From NCBI RefSeq assembly GCF_004115215.2, contig NC_041738.1, positions 53,780,172 to 53,844,171 of the forward strand: 64,000 nt of DNA, read 5' to 3'. The position numbers and the translations under genes are program-made. Below the pieces are notes generated by a model. It was given only the letters and a program-made list of their open reading frames with translations. It searched no databases and was not told the DNA's origin. Source of the stretch: Ornithorhynchus anatinus (lineage: Eukaryota > Chordata > Mammalia > Monotremata > Ornithorhynchidae). This document shows positions 1 to 11,156 of this stretch, piece after piece (positions within the stretch are counted from its first letter, which is position 1; each line of letters opens with the position of its first letter).

Positions 1-3000
1 GACGTGGACTTCAAGGCCAAGGTGACGCGGGCCGAGCTGGAGGATCTGTGCGCGGACCTGTTCGAGCGCGTGCCGGGGCCCGTGCGGCAGGCCCTCGGCA
101 GCGCCGAGATGAGCCTGGTGAGCCCGGGGGGGCCCCGCCGGGGGACGGCGAGCGGGGGGCCCGGGGAATTCGGGGCTCCCCGCGTCGGGCCGGGGGCTTC
201 TGTGGCGTCCGGGGGGGGGGGGGGGGGCGCGGCCGTGATCCCGCGCGTGGGGGTGGGTCCCCGGGTGGATTCCGGCCCGGACGGGGCTCCTCGCCGACCC
301 CCCCCGTCCCCGCCCCGCTCTCCCCGCCTCCGCCCAGGACGAGATCGAGCAGGTGATCCTGGTCGGGGGAGCCACCCGGGTGCCCAAGGTGCAGGAGGCT
401 CTGCTCAAGGCCGTGGGCAAGTGAGTCCGGGGGGCGGGGGGGGGGTGGGTCACCGGTGAGGCGGAGGGCGGATGGTGGGGGGGGACCTCTGGGGAGATGG
501 CACTGACCCCTCCTGGTCCTCTCACCTCCCCCCGCCCCCCCCCCCCAGAGAGGAGCTGGGGAAGAACATCAACGCCGACGAGGCCGCGGCCATGGGGGCC
601 GTGTACCAGGCGGCGGCGCTCAGCAAGGCCTTCAAGGTGAAGCCCTTCGGTGTGCGGGACGCCACCCTCTTCCCCATCCAGGTGAGCGCCCCCCCCCCCC
701 CCCCCCCCCCCCCCCCGAGGAATCGCTCGTGCGTACCGAGCGCTCACCGGGCGCCGCGCGCCGACCTGAGCGCGTGGAGGGTAGAACGTGACGACGTAAC
801 GGACGTGTTCCCCGCCCCCAGCGAGCTTAGGGTCTAGAGGGGAAGACGGGCGACGTAAAGAAATATAAACGAACGGCCACGGGTTCCGATCCCGGCCCTG
901 CCGCCCGCCCGCTGGGTGACCCTGGGCGAGTCACTCGGCCGGGCCTCGGTTCCCTCATCCGGAGGACGGGGGTCGGGCCTGGGAGCGGCCCCACGGGGGA
1001 CAGGGACTGCGGCCAACCGATTCGCCTGCAGCCACCCCAGCGCTTAGTACGGTGCCTGGCACGTAGTGACCGCTTAACAGAGGGCGCAGTCGTTAGAAAT
1101 ACCGGATGGGCACGTAAGCGCTCTAGGGCCGAGAGGCCGGGTGAATAAAGGGAGCGGGTCAGGGCGACGCAGGAGGGAGTGAGAGAAGAGGAAAGGCGGA
1201 CTCGGTCGGGGAAGGCCCCTCGGAGGAGAGGGAGGGTCGCCGTCGGAGACGCGGGAGGGTGGCGGGGGCCGGGGGCCGGGGGCCGGAGGCGGGCGAGAGG
1301 CGGTCGGTGAGATGGACGGGGTCCCAGGCCGACTGCCTCTCGCCCCCTCCCGCCCGCCGCCTTCCCCCCCAGGTGGAGTTCAGCCGGGAAGTGGAGGAGG
1401 AGAGCGGCGGGCGGAGCCTGAAGCACAACAGACGTCTCCTGTTCTCCCGCATGGGCCCCTACCCCCAGCGCAAGGTCATCACCTTCAACCGCTACAGCCA
1501 CGACTTCCGCTTCAGCGTCAACTACGGCGACCTGGGCTTCCTGGGGCCGGACGACCTGCGGTCAGTGGGGCGGGGGGGCTCCCGTCACCGGCCGAGTGAC
1601 CCCCGGGGCGACCTGGGGCGGGGGACCGCCGGCCAGCCCCTCCCCCGCGCCCCTTAACCTCCGCCGGGCCCCTTCCCCCGCAGGGCGTTCGGCTCCCCGA
1701 ACCTGACCACGGTGAAGCTCAAGGGCGTCGGAGAGGCCTTCCGGAAGCACCCGGGCTACGAGTCCAAGGGCATCAAGGCTCACTTCAACCTGGACGAGAG
1801 CGGCGTGCTGAGCCTGGACCGGGTGAGGGGCCGCGTCGACCGGGCCGGGGGCGGGGGGGGGGGAGGGGCGGTCCCGCCGGCCCCGGCCTGACCCCCCGGC
1901 CCGTCGGGCCTCGCAGGTGGAGTCGGTGTTCGAGACGACGGTGGAGGAGAAGCCCGAGGAGGAGTCCACGCTGACCAGTAAGGGGAGGGGTCGGCAGGAG
2001 GACCGCGGGGGGCGGCGGGGGCGGGCGCCGCCGGGTGCGAGACCTCGATCCCGACGCGCCGCCGTCCCTCTCCCGCAGAGCTGGGCAACACCATCTCCAG
2101 CCTGTTCGGCGGAGGCTCCGCCGCGGACGCCGGAGAGAACGCGACCGAGGCCACCCCGGTGAGCGCCGGCGGAGTCGGGGCGACCGGTGGCCGCAGAATG
2201 ACCTCCGGGCCCGGCCCCGCCCTCCCCTCCTCTCTCCCCTCGGGTTTCGCGCGGGACCCCCCGCCCCCGGTCCGGACCGGAAGGCCAATCGGTCAGTCGT
2301 ACGTATTGAGCGCTCGCTGCGTGCAGAGCACTGCGCTGAGCGCTTGGGAGAGCACGCGGTAACGGAGACGGTAACGTGTCCCCCGCCCACGACGAGCTTA
2401 CGGTGGTCTAGAGGGGGAAACGGACATCAGCGCAGACAAATAAATGACGGATGGGGACGTGAATTCTGTGGGGCCGAGGGAGGGGTGAGTTGAGGGAGCG
2501 AGTCAGGGTGACGCGGAAGGGGGTGGGTGAAGGGGAAAGGGGGGCTCAGTCAGGGAAGGCCTCTCGGAGGAGATGGCCTCCGACGAGGCCGCGAAGAGGG
2601 GGAGAGAGGGAGGCTAACCGACGTGTGCGTCCTCCGCCCCAGGAGGAGGAGGAGGGCCCGGCGGAGGGGAGCAGGGTAGAGCCCCCGAAACAAGCCGAGC
2701 GAGGGGCGCAAGGGGAGCAAGCCGAGACCCCCAAGGAGGCGGAGAAGCGGCCCCCGCCCCCGGAGCCGGCCGCCGACAAGGCCCCCGAGGGGGAGAAGGC
2801 GGCCGAGGAGGAGGCGGGAGAGGAGAAGGCGGAGGGTCGGGTGAGTCGGGGGGCCGGGGCGGAGCGGGGAGGAGCCGGGGGCCCGCCGGGTCCCCTCGGT
2901 GGGTGACGAGGGCGTCCCGGTCTGCCCCCTCCCCAGGAGGCGCGCGAGAAGGGGGAGGGCGCGGCGGAGGGCGGGGCCCAGGCCCCCGAGGAGGAGCCGC

Positions 3001-5534
3001 CCAAAGCCAAGGCGCTGAAGAGACAGAAGCTGGTGGAGGAGATCACGGCGGAGCTGGTGGTGCTGGACCTGCCGGACCCGTCCGACGACGAGCTGGCGCG
3101 CTCCCTGCGGCGGTGAGGGGGCCGGGGGGCGGCCGGCCGGACGGACGGACGGGGCCCGGGCCGGGGAGGGGAGACGCGGGGCGGTCCCGGGGCTGACCCC
3201 GTCTCCCCCCCGCCCCCCACCCCGTGGGGCTCAGGCTCCAGGACCTGACCCTCCGCGATCTGGAGAAGCAGGAGCGGGAGAAGGCCGCCAACAGCCTGGA
3301 GGCCTTTATCTTCGAGACCCAGGTGAGCCGGGGCCCCCGGCACCGCCCGGAGACGCCCACGGACGCAAGCCGCCCCCTCCCCCCCCACCCCGGCGCCGTG
3401 CCCGCGGGTGGCGTGTCCTGTGCCCCGAACCCACGGGTGGCGTGTCCGGTGCCCCGCTCCCTCCTCCCCCCAGGACAAGCTGTACCAGTCCGAGTACCAG
3501 GAGGTGTCCACGGAGGAGCAGCGCGAGGAGATCTCTGTCCGGCTGCGGGCCACGTCCGCCTGGCTGGAGGACGAGGGCTTCGGGGCCAGCACCAAGGTGC
3601 GGGGAGGGGGTCCGGGGCGGGGAAGGATTCCGGAGTCCGAAGGGGAGCGGGGGTTTCCCCGGCACCCGGGGTCGGGGCGCCGGGCTCCCCCGAGGCCGGG
3701 CCTGACCCCCCCGACCCCGCCTCGCGCCAGCAGGACCTGAAGGAGAAGCTGGCGGAGCTCCGCAAGCTGTGCCGGGGGCTGTTCCTGCGAGTGGACGAGC
3801 GCCGGAAGTGGCCCGAGCGGCTGGCCGCCCTCGACGGCCTCCTCAACCACTCCAGCATCTTCCTCAAGTGAGTGGCGCCCGGCCCGCCCCCCCCGCCCCG
3901 CCTCCCGAGTCCCCCCGAGTCCCCCCGGGCTGGGAGCCGGGGGAGGGGCGGAGACGGGATCCCCCGCCCTCCCGGGGCCGACGGGGCGGACCGAGCTGCG
4001 GGCCTGGCAGACCCGAGGGGCTCCTGGATCCTCTCTCGCCCCTCTCCTCCCTGCCCCTCCCCTCCCGCCCCCCGCCCGCCCCAGGGGTGCCCGGATGATC
4101 CCCGAGGTGGACCAGATCTTCACGGAGGTGGAACTGAACACGCTGGAGCGGGTCATCGACGAGACGGGGGTGAGGAAGCCCCGCTGGGTCGGGGGAGGGC
4201 GGGGAGGGAGAGGGGTGGCCCGTCTCCCCCCTTGGGTGACCCCCCGCGCCCTCCCCCGGGCCAGGCGTGGAAGAACGCGACGCTGGCGGAGCAGGCCCGG
4301 CTGGCGCCCGCCGAGAAACCGGTGCTGCTGTCGAAGGACATCGAGGCCCGGATGGCGGCGCTGGACCGCGAGGTGCAGTACCTGCTCAACAAGGCCAAGT
4401 TCGCCAAGCCGCGGCCCCGGGCCAAGGACAGGAACGCCACCGAGACCGAGCCGCCCCGCAACGCCAGCGCCCCCGGCCCCGAGGCCGCCCCGCCCACAGG
4501 TGAGCCGGCGCCCGCTGCCCGGACCCGGGTTCCCATCCCGGCTGCGCCGCTCCCTTCACCCGTTCCTGTTTACGTGCGGAGCGTGGTGCGGGGCCCTCGG
4601 GGAGTACGGTTTGGCAGCGGAGAGAGACCGTATCTGCCCCACGGCGGGCTCGCGGTCGAGAAAGGGGGGGAGACAGACAACAAACGGAACAGGTCGACAG
4701 GCATCGAGGGCATCAGGATAAATAGAGTTGTAGATATATACGCACCCGTGATAAAATAGGCAGAACAACGAGTACGTACAGATATACCCGGTGCCGTGGG
4801 GCGGGGAAGGGGAACTCGTCTGCTGGGTGACCTTGGGCAGGTCACGTATCTGGGCCTCATTTCCCTCATCTGGAAAACGGGGGTGAGGACTGCGAGCCCC
4901 ATACGGGACCCGGACCGCCTCCCGCCTGAGTAGCCCCTACCTACCTCAGCGCTCGCTGTCTGGCACGGAGTAAGTGCTCAACAGATACCGTGCTAAGGAA
5001 AAGCCAGTGCCCCCGGCCCCAGAGTCACCCCACCCGCAGGCGAGCCGGCGCCCGGATCCCGGAGCGGGGCGGGGGGCCGGGGGTCCCGCGCCCGGTCAGC
5101 CCCGGCACCTGCCGCCCCCCCGATGGCCCTTCCCCCCCTCCCGCCCCCAGCAGGGAAGCCGGAAGCCGGGAAACCCGTCCCGGAGCCGCCCGGAGCAGGG
5201 GCCGACGCGGAGACCCCCGAGTTAGGTGAGTCGGAAGTGTCCCAGACCCCGCCTCTCTCCCGTCGCCCCCGGCCCTACGGCTAACACCGCCCCGTCGCCT
5301 CTCTTCTCCTGTCTTCCCAGGGGAAGCCGAGCCTCCGGAGCCGCCGGGGGCAGGTGAGCGGGGGGGCCGTCGGGGGGGCTCGGGGCCGGCTTTTCCCCGG
5401 GGGCGGGGGGGCGGGGTGGGGCCCGACCCCGCTGTCACCTCCTCCATCTCTCCTCGTCCCTCCCCGTCCCAGACGAAGAGCGGAAGGAGCAGCCGGCGCC
5501 GCCCGAGGACACACGGAAGAATGACGAGCTATAA
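1..5534 (+). CDS. HYOU1: Hypoxia up-regulated protein 1 (GRP170/ORP150), 3' 17 exons; 5' end lies outside the window
   Basis: Large Hsp70/Hsp110-family chaperone of the ER lumen; the family acts as nucleotide-exchange factor for BiP and holds unfolded clients. Exons read here: 1-117, 338-420, 549-681, 1373-1560, 1684-1822, 1917-1977, 2079-2158, 2643-2840, 2937-3112, 3235-3322, 3474-3596, 3731-3867, 4085-4169, 4265-4499, 5151-5225, 5321-5353, 5473-5534. They total 2013 bases, or 670 codons plus stop, against about 999 residues for the whole human protein. The first four exons give the end of the ATPase domain ([10 protein letters not shown]) and the start of the substrate-binding part ([14 protein letters not shown]). 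The exons at 2643-3112 encode the acidic, low-complexity loop. The exons at 3235-4499 encode the helical domain. The protein ends in the ER-retrieval signal KNDEL. All junctions are GT-AG and in frame. Two acceptors are tandem NAGNAG sites. The small exons at 5151-5353 encode a Pro/Glu-rich tail. Confidence 0.97.
735..1250. repeat. L2 3' end (minus) carrying a Mon-1 SINE (plus, about 880-1082), in a HYOU1 intron
   Basis: The flanks (735-870 and 1083-1250) match the reversed L2 3' region seen again at 2285-2590, including the shared CAGTCNGGGAAGGCC-type stretch. The middle has the SINE order of box B (GGTTCCGATCCC), CTCGGTTCCCTCATC and CAGCGCTTAGTACGGTGC. The SINE is diverged and GC-enriched. 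A run of about 28 C residues begins at 690, next to the exon donor. Confidence 0.75.
2285..2590 (-). repeat. L2 3' end in a HYOU1 intron
   Basis: Reverse-oriented L2 tail: the TATTGAGCGCT-like start, GTGCAGAGCACTGCGCTGAGCGCTTGGGAGAG, and then the region resembling L2 sequence upstream of its tail, up to the following exon. It fills most of the intron before the exon at 2643. Confidence 0.75.
4520..4990 (+). repeat. Mon-1 SINE split by an L2 insertion (about 4562-4795, minus), in a HYOU1 intron
   Basis: The SINE head is at 4520-4560 (GGGTTCCCATCCCGGCT) and the SINE body and tail at 4796-4990 (GGGTGACCTTGGGCAG to GTAAGTGCTCAACAGATACC). The reverse L2 segment between them includes GAGAAAGGGGGGAGACAGACAAC-like and GATAAATAGAGTTG-like sequence. 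The composite is flanked by an imperfect repeat of the preceding exon end (see findings). Confidence 0.7.
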
Positions 5535-6795
5535 CCTCCCCGCGGCGCCCCCCCCCTATTTATTGCCCACCCCGGGGGCTCTCACCCCCCCCCCCCCCCC
5601 CGCCCCCCGGGGCTCGCCCTCTCCCCCCTCCACCCCCCCGGGGTGGGCGGAGGGGCCGAGCGGGCAGGGAGCGGGAGCCCCGGGCCGCTACCCCGAAGCC
5701 GTCGCCGGTCCAGCGCGCCACTCTGCCCGCGCTGGGAGCCCCAGCCTTCCGGCGAAGGGGGAGACGTGTCCGGGGGAAGGGGAGGGGAGGGGTCTGGCCG
5801 TTGGGCATTAGGGGGTGGGGGGAGAGTTCGGGGTGGGGTTGGGCTCTCATCCGACCCTCTCCCCTCTCAGGTTTTCTTGGTCTCGTCCCCCTCTCTTTCC
5901 CCCCTTCCCCGGTCTCCCTTCCCTCTCCCCCCCGACCTCCTTGCCGACTTGTGTCACCCGCCAGAGGAAGGGCCCCCGGGGGTGGGCTTGGGACCCGACC
6001 CAGCTGCTCTCTGCCCCTCCCTCCCCGAGCCCCCGGCCAGCATCTCATCTCAACCGCCCCCCGCCCCCCCCCCCCGCACCCAGTTTCATGGGTGAAGCCC
6101 CGGAGGATTGAGCTGGGGCTGCCAGCCGGGGTGAGGGCAGGCGGAAAGGAAGGGGCATCGCCCGTTGGGGCATCCGCTCTCCCCCTGGAGTCTCCCCGTC
6201 TCTAGATTTTGGCTGCCCCCCCCCCCCCCCGGCCCCATCCTCCTCTCTCCCGCCGCTGTCTCCTGGGCACGCGCTCTCCCGCCCCGGCTCCCGCCTCCCC
6301 AGGGGACCAAACCCGTGCTCTCTACTGTGATTCCCCCGAGGGGAAGGAGAGGAAGCCAGAGGGGAAATGTAAACGCCGACCCGGGGGGGGGGCGGGGGCG
6401 GGGGGTCGGGGGCCCGGTTCTCTCCCCTGGCACGCCGGGAGGTGGTACGGAGGAGTGGGTGGCTCTCTCCTCCCGGGATTCGTCGGCGACCCGGCTGGGG
6501 CCGAGGGGGCTGGCTATATCTGCGCTCCCCTTCGGATTCTCTCCCCCTCCCCGACGCCCCCCCAACACCACTACCTTCATTTTTTTTCTTTTCTTTTTTT
6601 GCCACATTGGCAGAAACTGGGATCCAGGTGTCCTTGCTCCTCCTTCCCCTGCCCGCACCCTTCCCCCGGCCCCGTCCCCTAGTGTTTGGGGTCTCTCTCT
6701 AGGCATTGAGGCTGGTTGGATAGTTTGGAGTGGAATTGTGCTTTGCTCCGTTGTTAATTGAGAAATGGTTTCAATAAAACGTTCACTTTTCTACA
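5535..6795 (+). other. HYOU1: HYOU1 3' untranslated region
   Basis: GC-rich sequence with no SINE, running from the stop codon to a canonical AATAAA at 6773-6778. That signal is followed by a T-rich stretch near 6815-6833. The absence of repeats here, against dense repeats just downstream, fits an exonic region. Long open frames on both strands are only a consequence of base composition. Confidence 0.8.
6773..6778 (+). terminator. HYOU1: Poly(A) signal of HYOU1
   Basis: AATAAA about 1.24 kb after the HYOU1 stop. Expected cleavage is near 6790-6800. Repeats begin immediately afterwards. Confidence 0.8.
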
Positions 6796-6835
6796 ACCCC
6801 GGCATTCCTTTCTTCTTCTTTTTTTTTTTTTTTAA

Positions 6836-7260
6836 CGGCATTTAAACGCTTGCTACGTGCCAGGCACCGTACTGAGCGCTGGGTATAAGCTGATCAGGTC
6901 GGGCACCGTCCACGTCCTGTGTGAGGCTCACGGTCTCAATCCCCGTTTTTAGACCAGGGAACTGGGGCACGAGGAAGTTCATTCCATCGTATCTATTGAG
7001 CTCTTACTGTGTGCAGAGCACTGTACTGAGTGCTTGGAAAGTACAGTTCGGCCACAGAGGCAATCCCCGCCTACCACGGGCTCACAGACCAGAGGGTGGC
7101 GTGTCCGGTGCTTGGCACGGAGTGAGCGCTTGATACCATCAGCATTATTCCGTCTCAAGTCACATAAGCAGGCAAGGGATGGAGGCAGGATTAGAACCCA
7201 GGTCCTTCTGACTCCCAGGCCTGGCTCTAGCCACTAGGCCACACTGCTCCGTAGGCTCCT
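6836..7260 (-). repeat. Mon-1 SINE (minus) with an L2 tail fragment inside
   Basis: Reverse SINE sequence at both ends (GCATTTAAACGCTTGCTACG, then GATTAGAACCCAGGTCCTTC). An L2 3' fragment at about 6978-7130 (ATTGAGCTCTTACTGTGTGC) lies inside it. Confidence 0.75.
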
Positions 7261-7289
7261 TACACTCCTCTCCCCCGCTCCCTCCCCCG

Positions 7290-7865
7290 GAATAATAATG
7301 ATGATGGCATTTGTTAAGCGCTCACTCTGTGCCGAGCACTGTTCTGATGATACGAGGTCATCAGGGTGTCCCACCTAGGGCTCACAGGCCTCATCCCCAC
7401 TTTACAGATGAGGAGACTGAGGCCCAGAGAAGTTAAGTGACTTGTCCAAAGTCACACACAGCAGACAAGTGGCAGAGGGGGATTAGAACCCGCGACCCCC
7501 GGGTTCTTTCCACTGAGCCAGGCTGCTTCTCCATCTCCACCTGCATAGGAGAAGAGAGCTGAGAGAGGGGAGTGGCGGTTGAAACCCCGTCCCAGTCAAT
7601 CTCCTCCTCCTCCTCCTCCTCCTCCTCAAGGGTATTTGAGCCCTTACTATGTGCAGAGCACTGTGCTAAACGCTTCCAAGAGTACAATACCATAGAGGTG
7701 GCTGACACATTCCCTGCCCACAGGGAGCTGACCATCTAGAGGAATTTCCTAGTCGTGTGTTTTCCATGAATTAACTGGGGTTGATTCAATCGTATCTGTG
7801 GAGCGCTTACTGTGGGCAGAGCACTGTACTAAGCGCTTGAAGAATAATACCTGGGCTTCTTAGCG
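7290..7865 (-). repeat. Mon-1 SINE followed by two L2 tails
   Basis: A nearly full reverse Mon-1 copy spans about 7290-7540, with the trinucleotide-rich start AATAATAATGATG. A (CTC)n run is at 7601-7627. L2 reverse tails follow at about 7630-7745 and 7785-7850. Confidence 0.8.
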
Positions 7866-7867
7866 GT

Positions 7868-8085
7868 GCTTTTGATTTCCAAAGCGCCCTACGTGATTTA
7901 GCTATCTACTCCTCGCAACACCTTTGCGAGGTAGGGTTCGGGAATAGTTACCCCTGATTTACAGCGGGGGAAACTGAGGCAGGGGAGGGCGAAGTGACTT
8001 GCCCAAAGCCACACGGCAAACGGGCGTCAGAGCCGGAACTCGGGGTCTCCGGCTTTCAGGCCCGCGGCTCTTCTCTGCTCCCCCT
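7868..8085 (-). repeat. Ancient MIR element (older CORE-SINE)
   Basis: This copy differs from the Mon-1 copies around it. It has CACCTTTGCGAGGTAGGGTT, then CAGCGGGGGAAACTGAGGC and GTGACTTGCCCAAAGCCACA. These are the hallmarks of mammalian MIR rather than the monotreme subfamily. Confidence 0.65.
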
Positions 8086-9045
8086 GCGCCTCCCCTCAGC
8101 TAAGCCCCCTTGTCCCCCGCTTTTCCCTCTGCTCCTCCCCCTCTCCCTTCCCCTCCCCTCAGCACTGTGCTCATTTGTATATATTATTTATCACCCTGTC
8201 GATTTTGTTAATGAGGTGTCCGTCCCCTCGATTCTATTTATCGTGGTGAAGTTGCCTTGTTTTTGTCCGTCTGTCTCCCCGGATCAGACCGTCAGCCCGT
8301 CGATGGGCAGGGATGGTCTCTGTCTGCTGCCGAATTGTCCGTTCCAAACGCTCAGTACGGTGCTCTGCACCTAGTAAGCGCTCAATAAATACTATTGAAT
8401 GAACGAACGATCCCCCGTCCCACTCTGAGCTCGCAGTGGAAGCGAGTGAAGTAATCTCGTCGCGGGCAGGGAACGTGCCTCCTCATCTTCCCGCCCGAAC
8501 CCTGTCCTCTCCCGGAGTCTCCCGTCCCCGTAGGCGGCACGACCGTCCTTGGCGTCTCCCGGGCCCGCAACCCGGGTGTCGTCCCCGACTCCGCTCTCTC
8601 ATTCAGCCCCCACGTCCAGTCCGTCACCGGATCCCGTCGGTCTCAGCTTCACGGCATCGTTAAAAGCCGCCCTTTCCCCTCCATCCAAACCGCTACCTTT
8701 TTAATACGATCTCTCATCCCCCCCCCCCCCCAGATTACCGCATCAGCCTCCTTCCTGACAACCCCACCTCCCGCCTCTCCCCGACTCCGGTCCATACTTC
8801 GCTGCCCGGATTAGCTTTCTACAAAAACGTTCAGGACACGTCACCCCCCCCGCTTCAAATATCTCCGGTGGTGGCCCCTCCATCTCCGTACCGAACAAAA
8901 ACTCCTCACATCGGCTTTAAAGTCGTGCGTCCCTCTCCCCCTCCTAACTCGCCTCCCTTCTCTCCCGCGACCCGGCCGGGACGCTCCGCGCCTCTGGCGC
9001 CGCTCACCTTCTCGCTGGGCCTCCGTCTCACCTGTCTCACCTGCG
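8086..9045 (+). repeat. Two L2 3' segments in tandem
   Basis: The first copy ends with the terminal signature at 8330-8412 (CAGTACGGTGCTCTGCACCT, then CTCAATAAATACTATTGAATG). The second, about 8460-9010, covers the 3' part of L2 ORF2 (TTCACGGCATCGTTAAAAGC, TCCATACTTCGCTGCCCGG). It carries a poly-C run and is broken. No intact reverse-transcriptase frame is present. Confidence 0.75.
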
Positions 9046-9049
9046 GACT

Positions 9050-10372
9050 TGTCTGCCGGGTGACCTTGGGCGAGACCCTTCACTTCTCCGGGCCCCGGTG
9101 ACCTCATCTGGAAAACAATAATAATAACGTCGGTATCCGTTAAGCGCTTACTCTGTGCCGAGCACTGTCCTAAGGGGATGGAGGCTGTGAGCCCCGCGTG
9201 GGGACAGGGATTAATAATAATAATAAAGGTGGTGTTTGTTAAGCGCTTACTATGCGCAAAGCACCAATGAGTGAATCCAGCTTGGCTCAGTGGAAATAAT
9301 AATAATGATGGCATCTGTTAAGCGCTTACTATGCGCACAGCACTGTTCTAAGCGCTGGGGGGATATAAGGTGATCGGGCTGTCCCACGTGGGGCTCACAG
9401 TTTTAATCCATGCTTTCCAGATGAGGTCACTGAGGCCCGGAGAAGCGAGGTGACTCGCCCACTGTCACACAGCTGGCAAGTGGAGGAGCCGAGATTAGAA
9501 CCCACGACCTCTGCCTCCCCAGCCCGGGCTTGTAGAGAAGCAGCGCGGCCCAGCGGAAAGAGCCCGGGCTGGGGAGTCGGAGGTCGTGGATTCGAATCCC
9601 CACTCAGTCACCTGTCAGCTGGGTGACTTTGGGCAAATCTCTTAACTTCTCTGCGCCTCAGTTACCCCATCTGCAAAATGGGGAAAAAGACTGTGAGCCC
9701 CCCCCCCCCCAGGTGGGACAACCCGATCACCTTGTATCCTCCCCAGCGCTTAGAACGGTGCTTCGCACATAGCAAGGGCTTAACGAACGCCATCGTTATC
9801 GTTACTTCCACCGAGCCACGCTGGATTCATTCATTCAATCGTATTTATCGGGCGCTAACCGTCCATTCGATCGTATATTCTCGAGCGCTTACTCTGTGCA
9901 GAGCACTGTACTAAGCGCTTGGAATGGACAAATCGGTAACAGATAGAGTCCCTGCCCTGTGACGGGCTCACGGTCCGTGCCGAGCCCCGGACTCGGCGCT
10001 TGGAATGGACAACTGCGTCCGACCCATTTGCCGGTAACCGTCCCAGCGCTTAGGGCAGTGCCCGGCCCGTGGTAGACGCTGGCCCGGATACCCGAATTCT
10101 GGTTATAGGTTAGAGAAGCAGCGTGGCTCAGTGGAAAGGGCGTGGGCTTTGGAGTCAGAGGTCATGAGTTCGAATCCCGGCTCTGCCCCTCGTCAGCTGT
10201 GTGACTGTGGGCCAGTCACTTCACTTCTCTGGGCCTCAGTGACCTCATCTGGAAAACGGGGATGAAGACTGGGAGCCCCACGTGGGACGACCTGATTCCC
10301 CCGTGTCTCCCCCAGCGCTTAGAACAGGGCTCGGCACAGAGTAAGCGCTTGACAAAGACCAACATTATTAGG
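9050..10372. repeat. Cluster of Mon-1 SINEs and an L2 tail between HYOU1 and SLC37A4
   Basis: In order: a SINE fragment (plus, 9050-9115), short reverse heads at 9115-9170 and 9205-9265, and a full reverse Mon-1 at about 9290-9530. Then a full plus Mon-1 at 9535-9808, reverse L2 tails at about 9825-10075, and a full plus Mon-1 at 10113-10370 ending in CAACATTATTA. Nothing gene-like remains between them. Confidence 0.85.
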
Positions 10373-10377
10373 CTTGA

Positions 10378-11156
10378 TTGATGGATGGGCGCGGGCACGT
10401 GGGGGGGGGGGGAAGGCCCGCGGCGGGGCGGGGCCGCCAGGGGGCGTGGTCGCCGAAGACGGGGCCTCGTGCGCACGCGCAGTTCGCGCCGCCGCCCCGC
10501 CCCCTCCGGCTCGGGGCTCGAGGTGAGGTTGGCGCAGGCGCAGGAGCGCGGGGGGTTGGGGGAGGGGCGGGGTGGGGGAGGGGTCCGGGGTCGCGGCCTC
10601 CCGGCTCCCGCACGAAGCCCGGGGGGGGCGGTCCGGGCCCCCCTCGCTCCCGCGTTCCGCTCTGATTACTCCCCCCGGCCCCCGGCCCCCGGCCCCCGGG
10701 CCGCGGCCGGACCGTGGGAACGGGCTGCCCCGGCCCCGTCGCCCCCTCCCCTGCCCCGCACATTGGGCCCGGGCCCGGGGGGCGGAGGGGCGAGGCGCGC
10801 ACGGGGCTCCCCCGGCCGAGGCTCCCCCCACCTCCCCCCGGCCACGGCGGCGGCGGCGGCGGCAGCTATAATTGGGTTTTGCGTTTAATCACAGGAAGGG
10901 TCCCGGGGGGGGGGGGGGGGGGTTCCCTGGCCCGACGCCCGGCTCGACGCCTGGCCCAGCGGGGACCCCTCCTCTCCTGGCTCGGTCCCACCCCCCGCCC
11001 CCGGCCGCTCGTTGCCGTTTTCCCCTCCCAGGACGCCGGGTCCCTCCGGGCCGCCCCCGCCGGCGGCTTAATGATTGTCCGGGAGGCCGCTATAAAGAGC
11101 GAGGGGGAGGCCGGTCCGGCCCAGCAGCCCGCGAGGACCTCGCCCCCACCCCGGCC
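10378..11156 (+). promoter_or_regulatory. SLC37A4: CpG-rich promoter of SLC37A4 with HNF1-like and TATA elements
   Basis: Dense CpG sequence ends at the SLC37A4 start codon. TATAAAG sits at 11091-11097, about 60 bases before the ATG. An HNF1-type palindrome, GCTTAATGATTGTC (11066-11079), lies just upstream and matches 11 of 14 positions of GGTTAATNATTAAC. HNF1-alpha control of the glucose-6-phosphate transporter promoter is established in mammals, so the site is plausible. A (GGC)n tract lies at 10847-10863. Confidence 0.65.

Noticed and set aside
2546-4156. 536-codon reverse open frame across HYOU1
   Set aside because: It is antisense to spliced HYOU1 exons and introns, crosses several introns, and is open because of extreme GC content.
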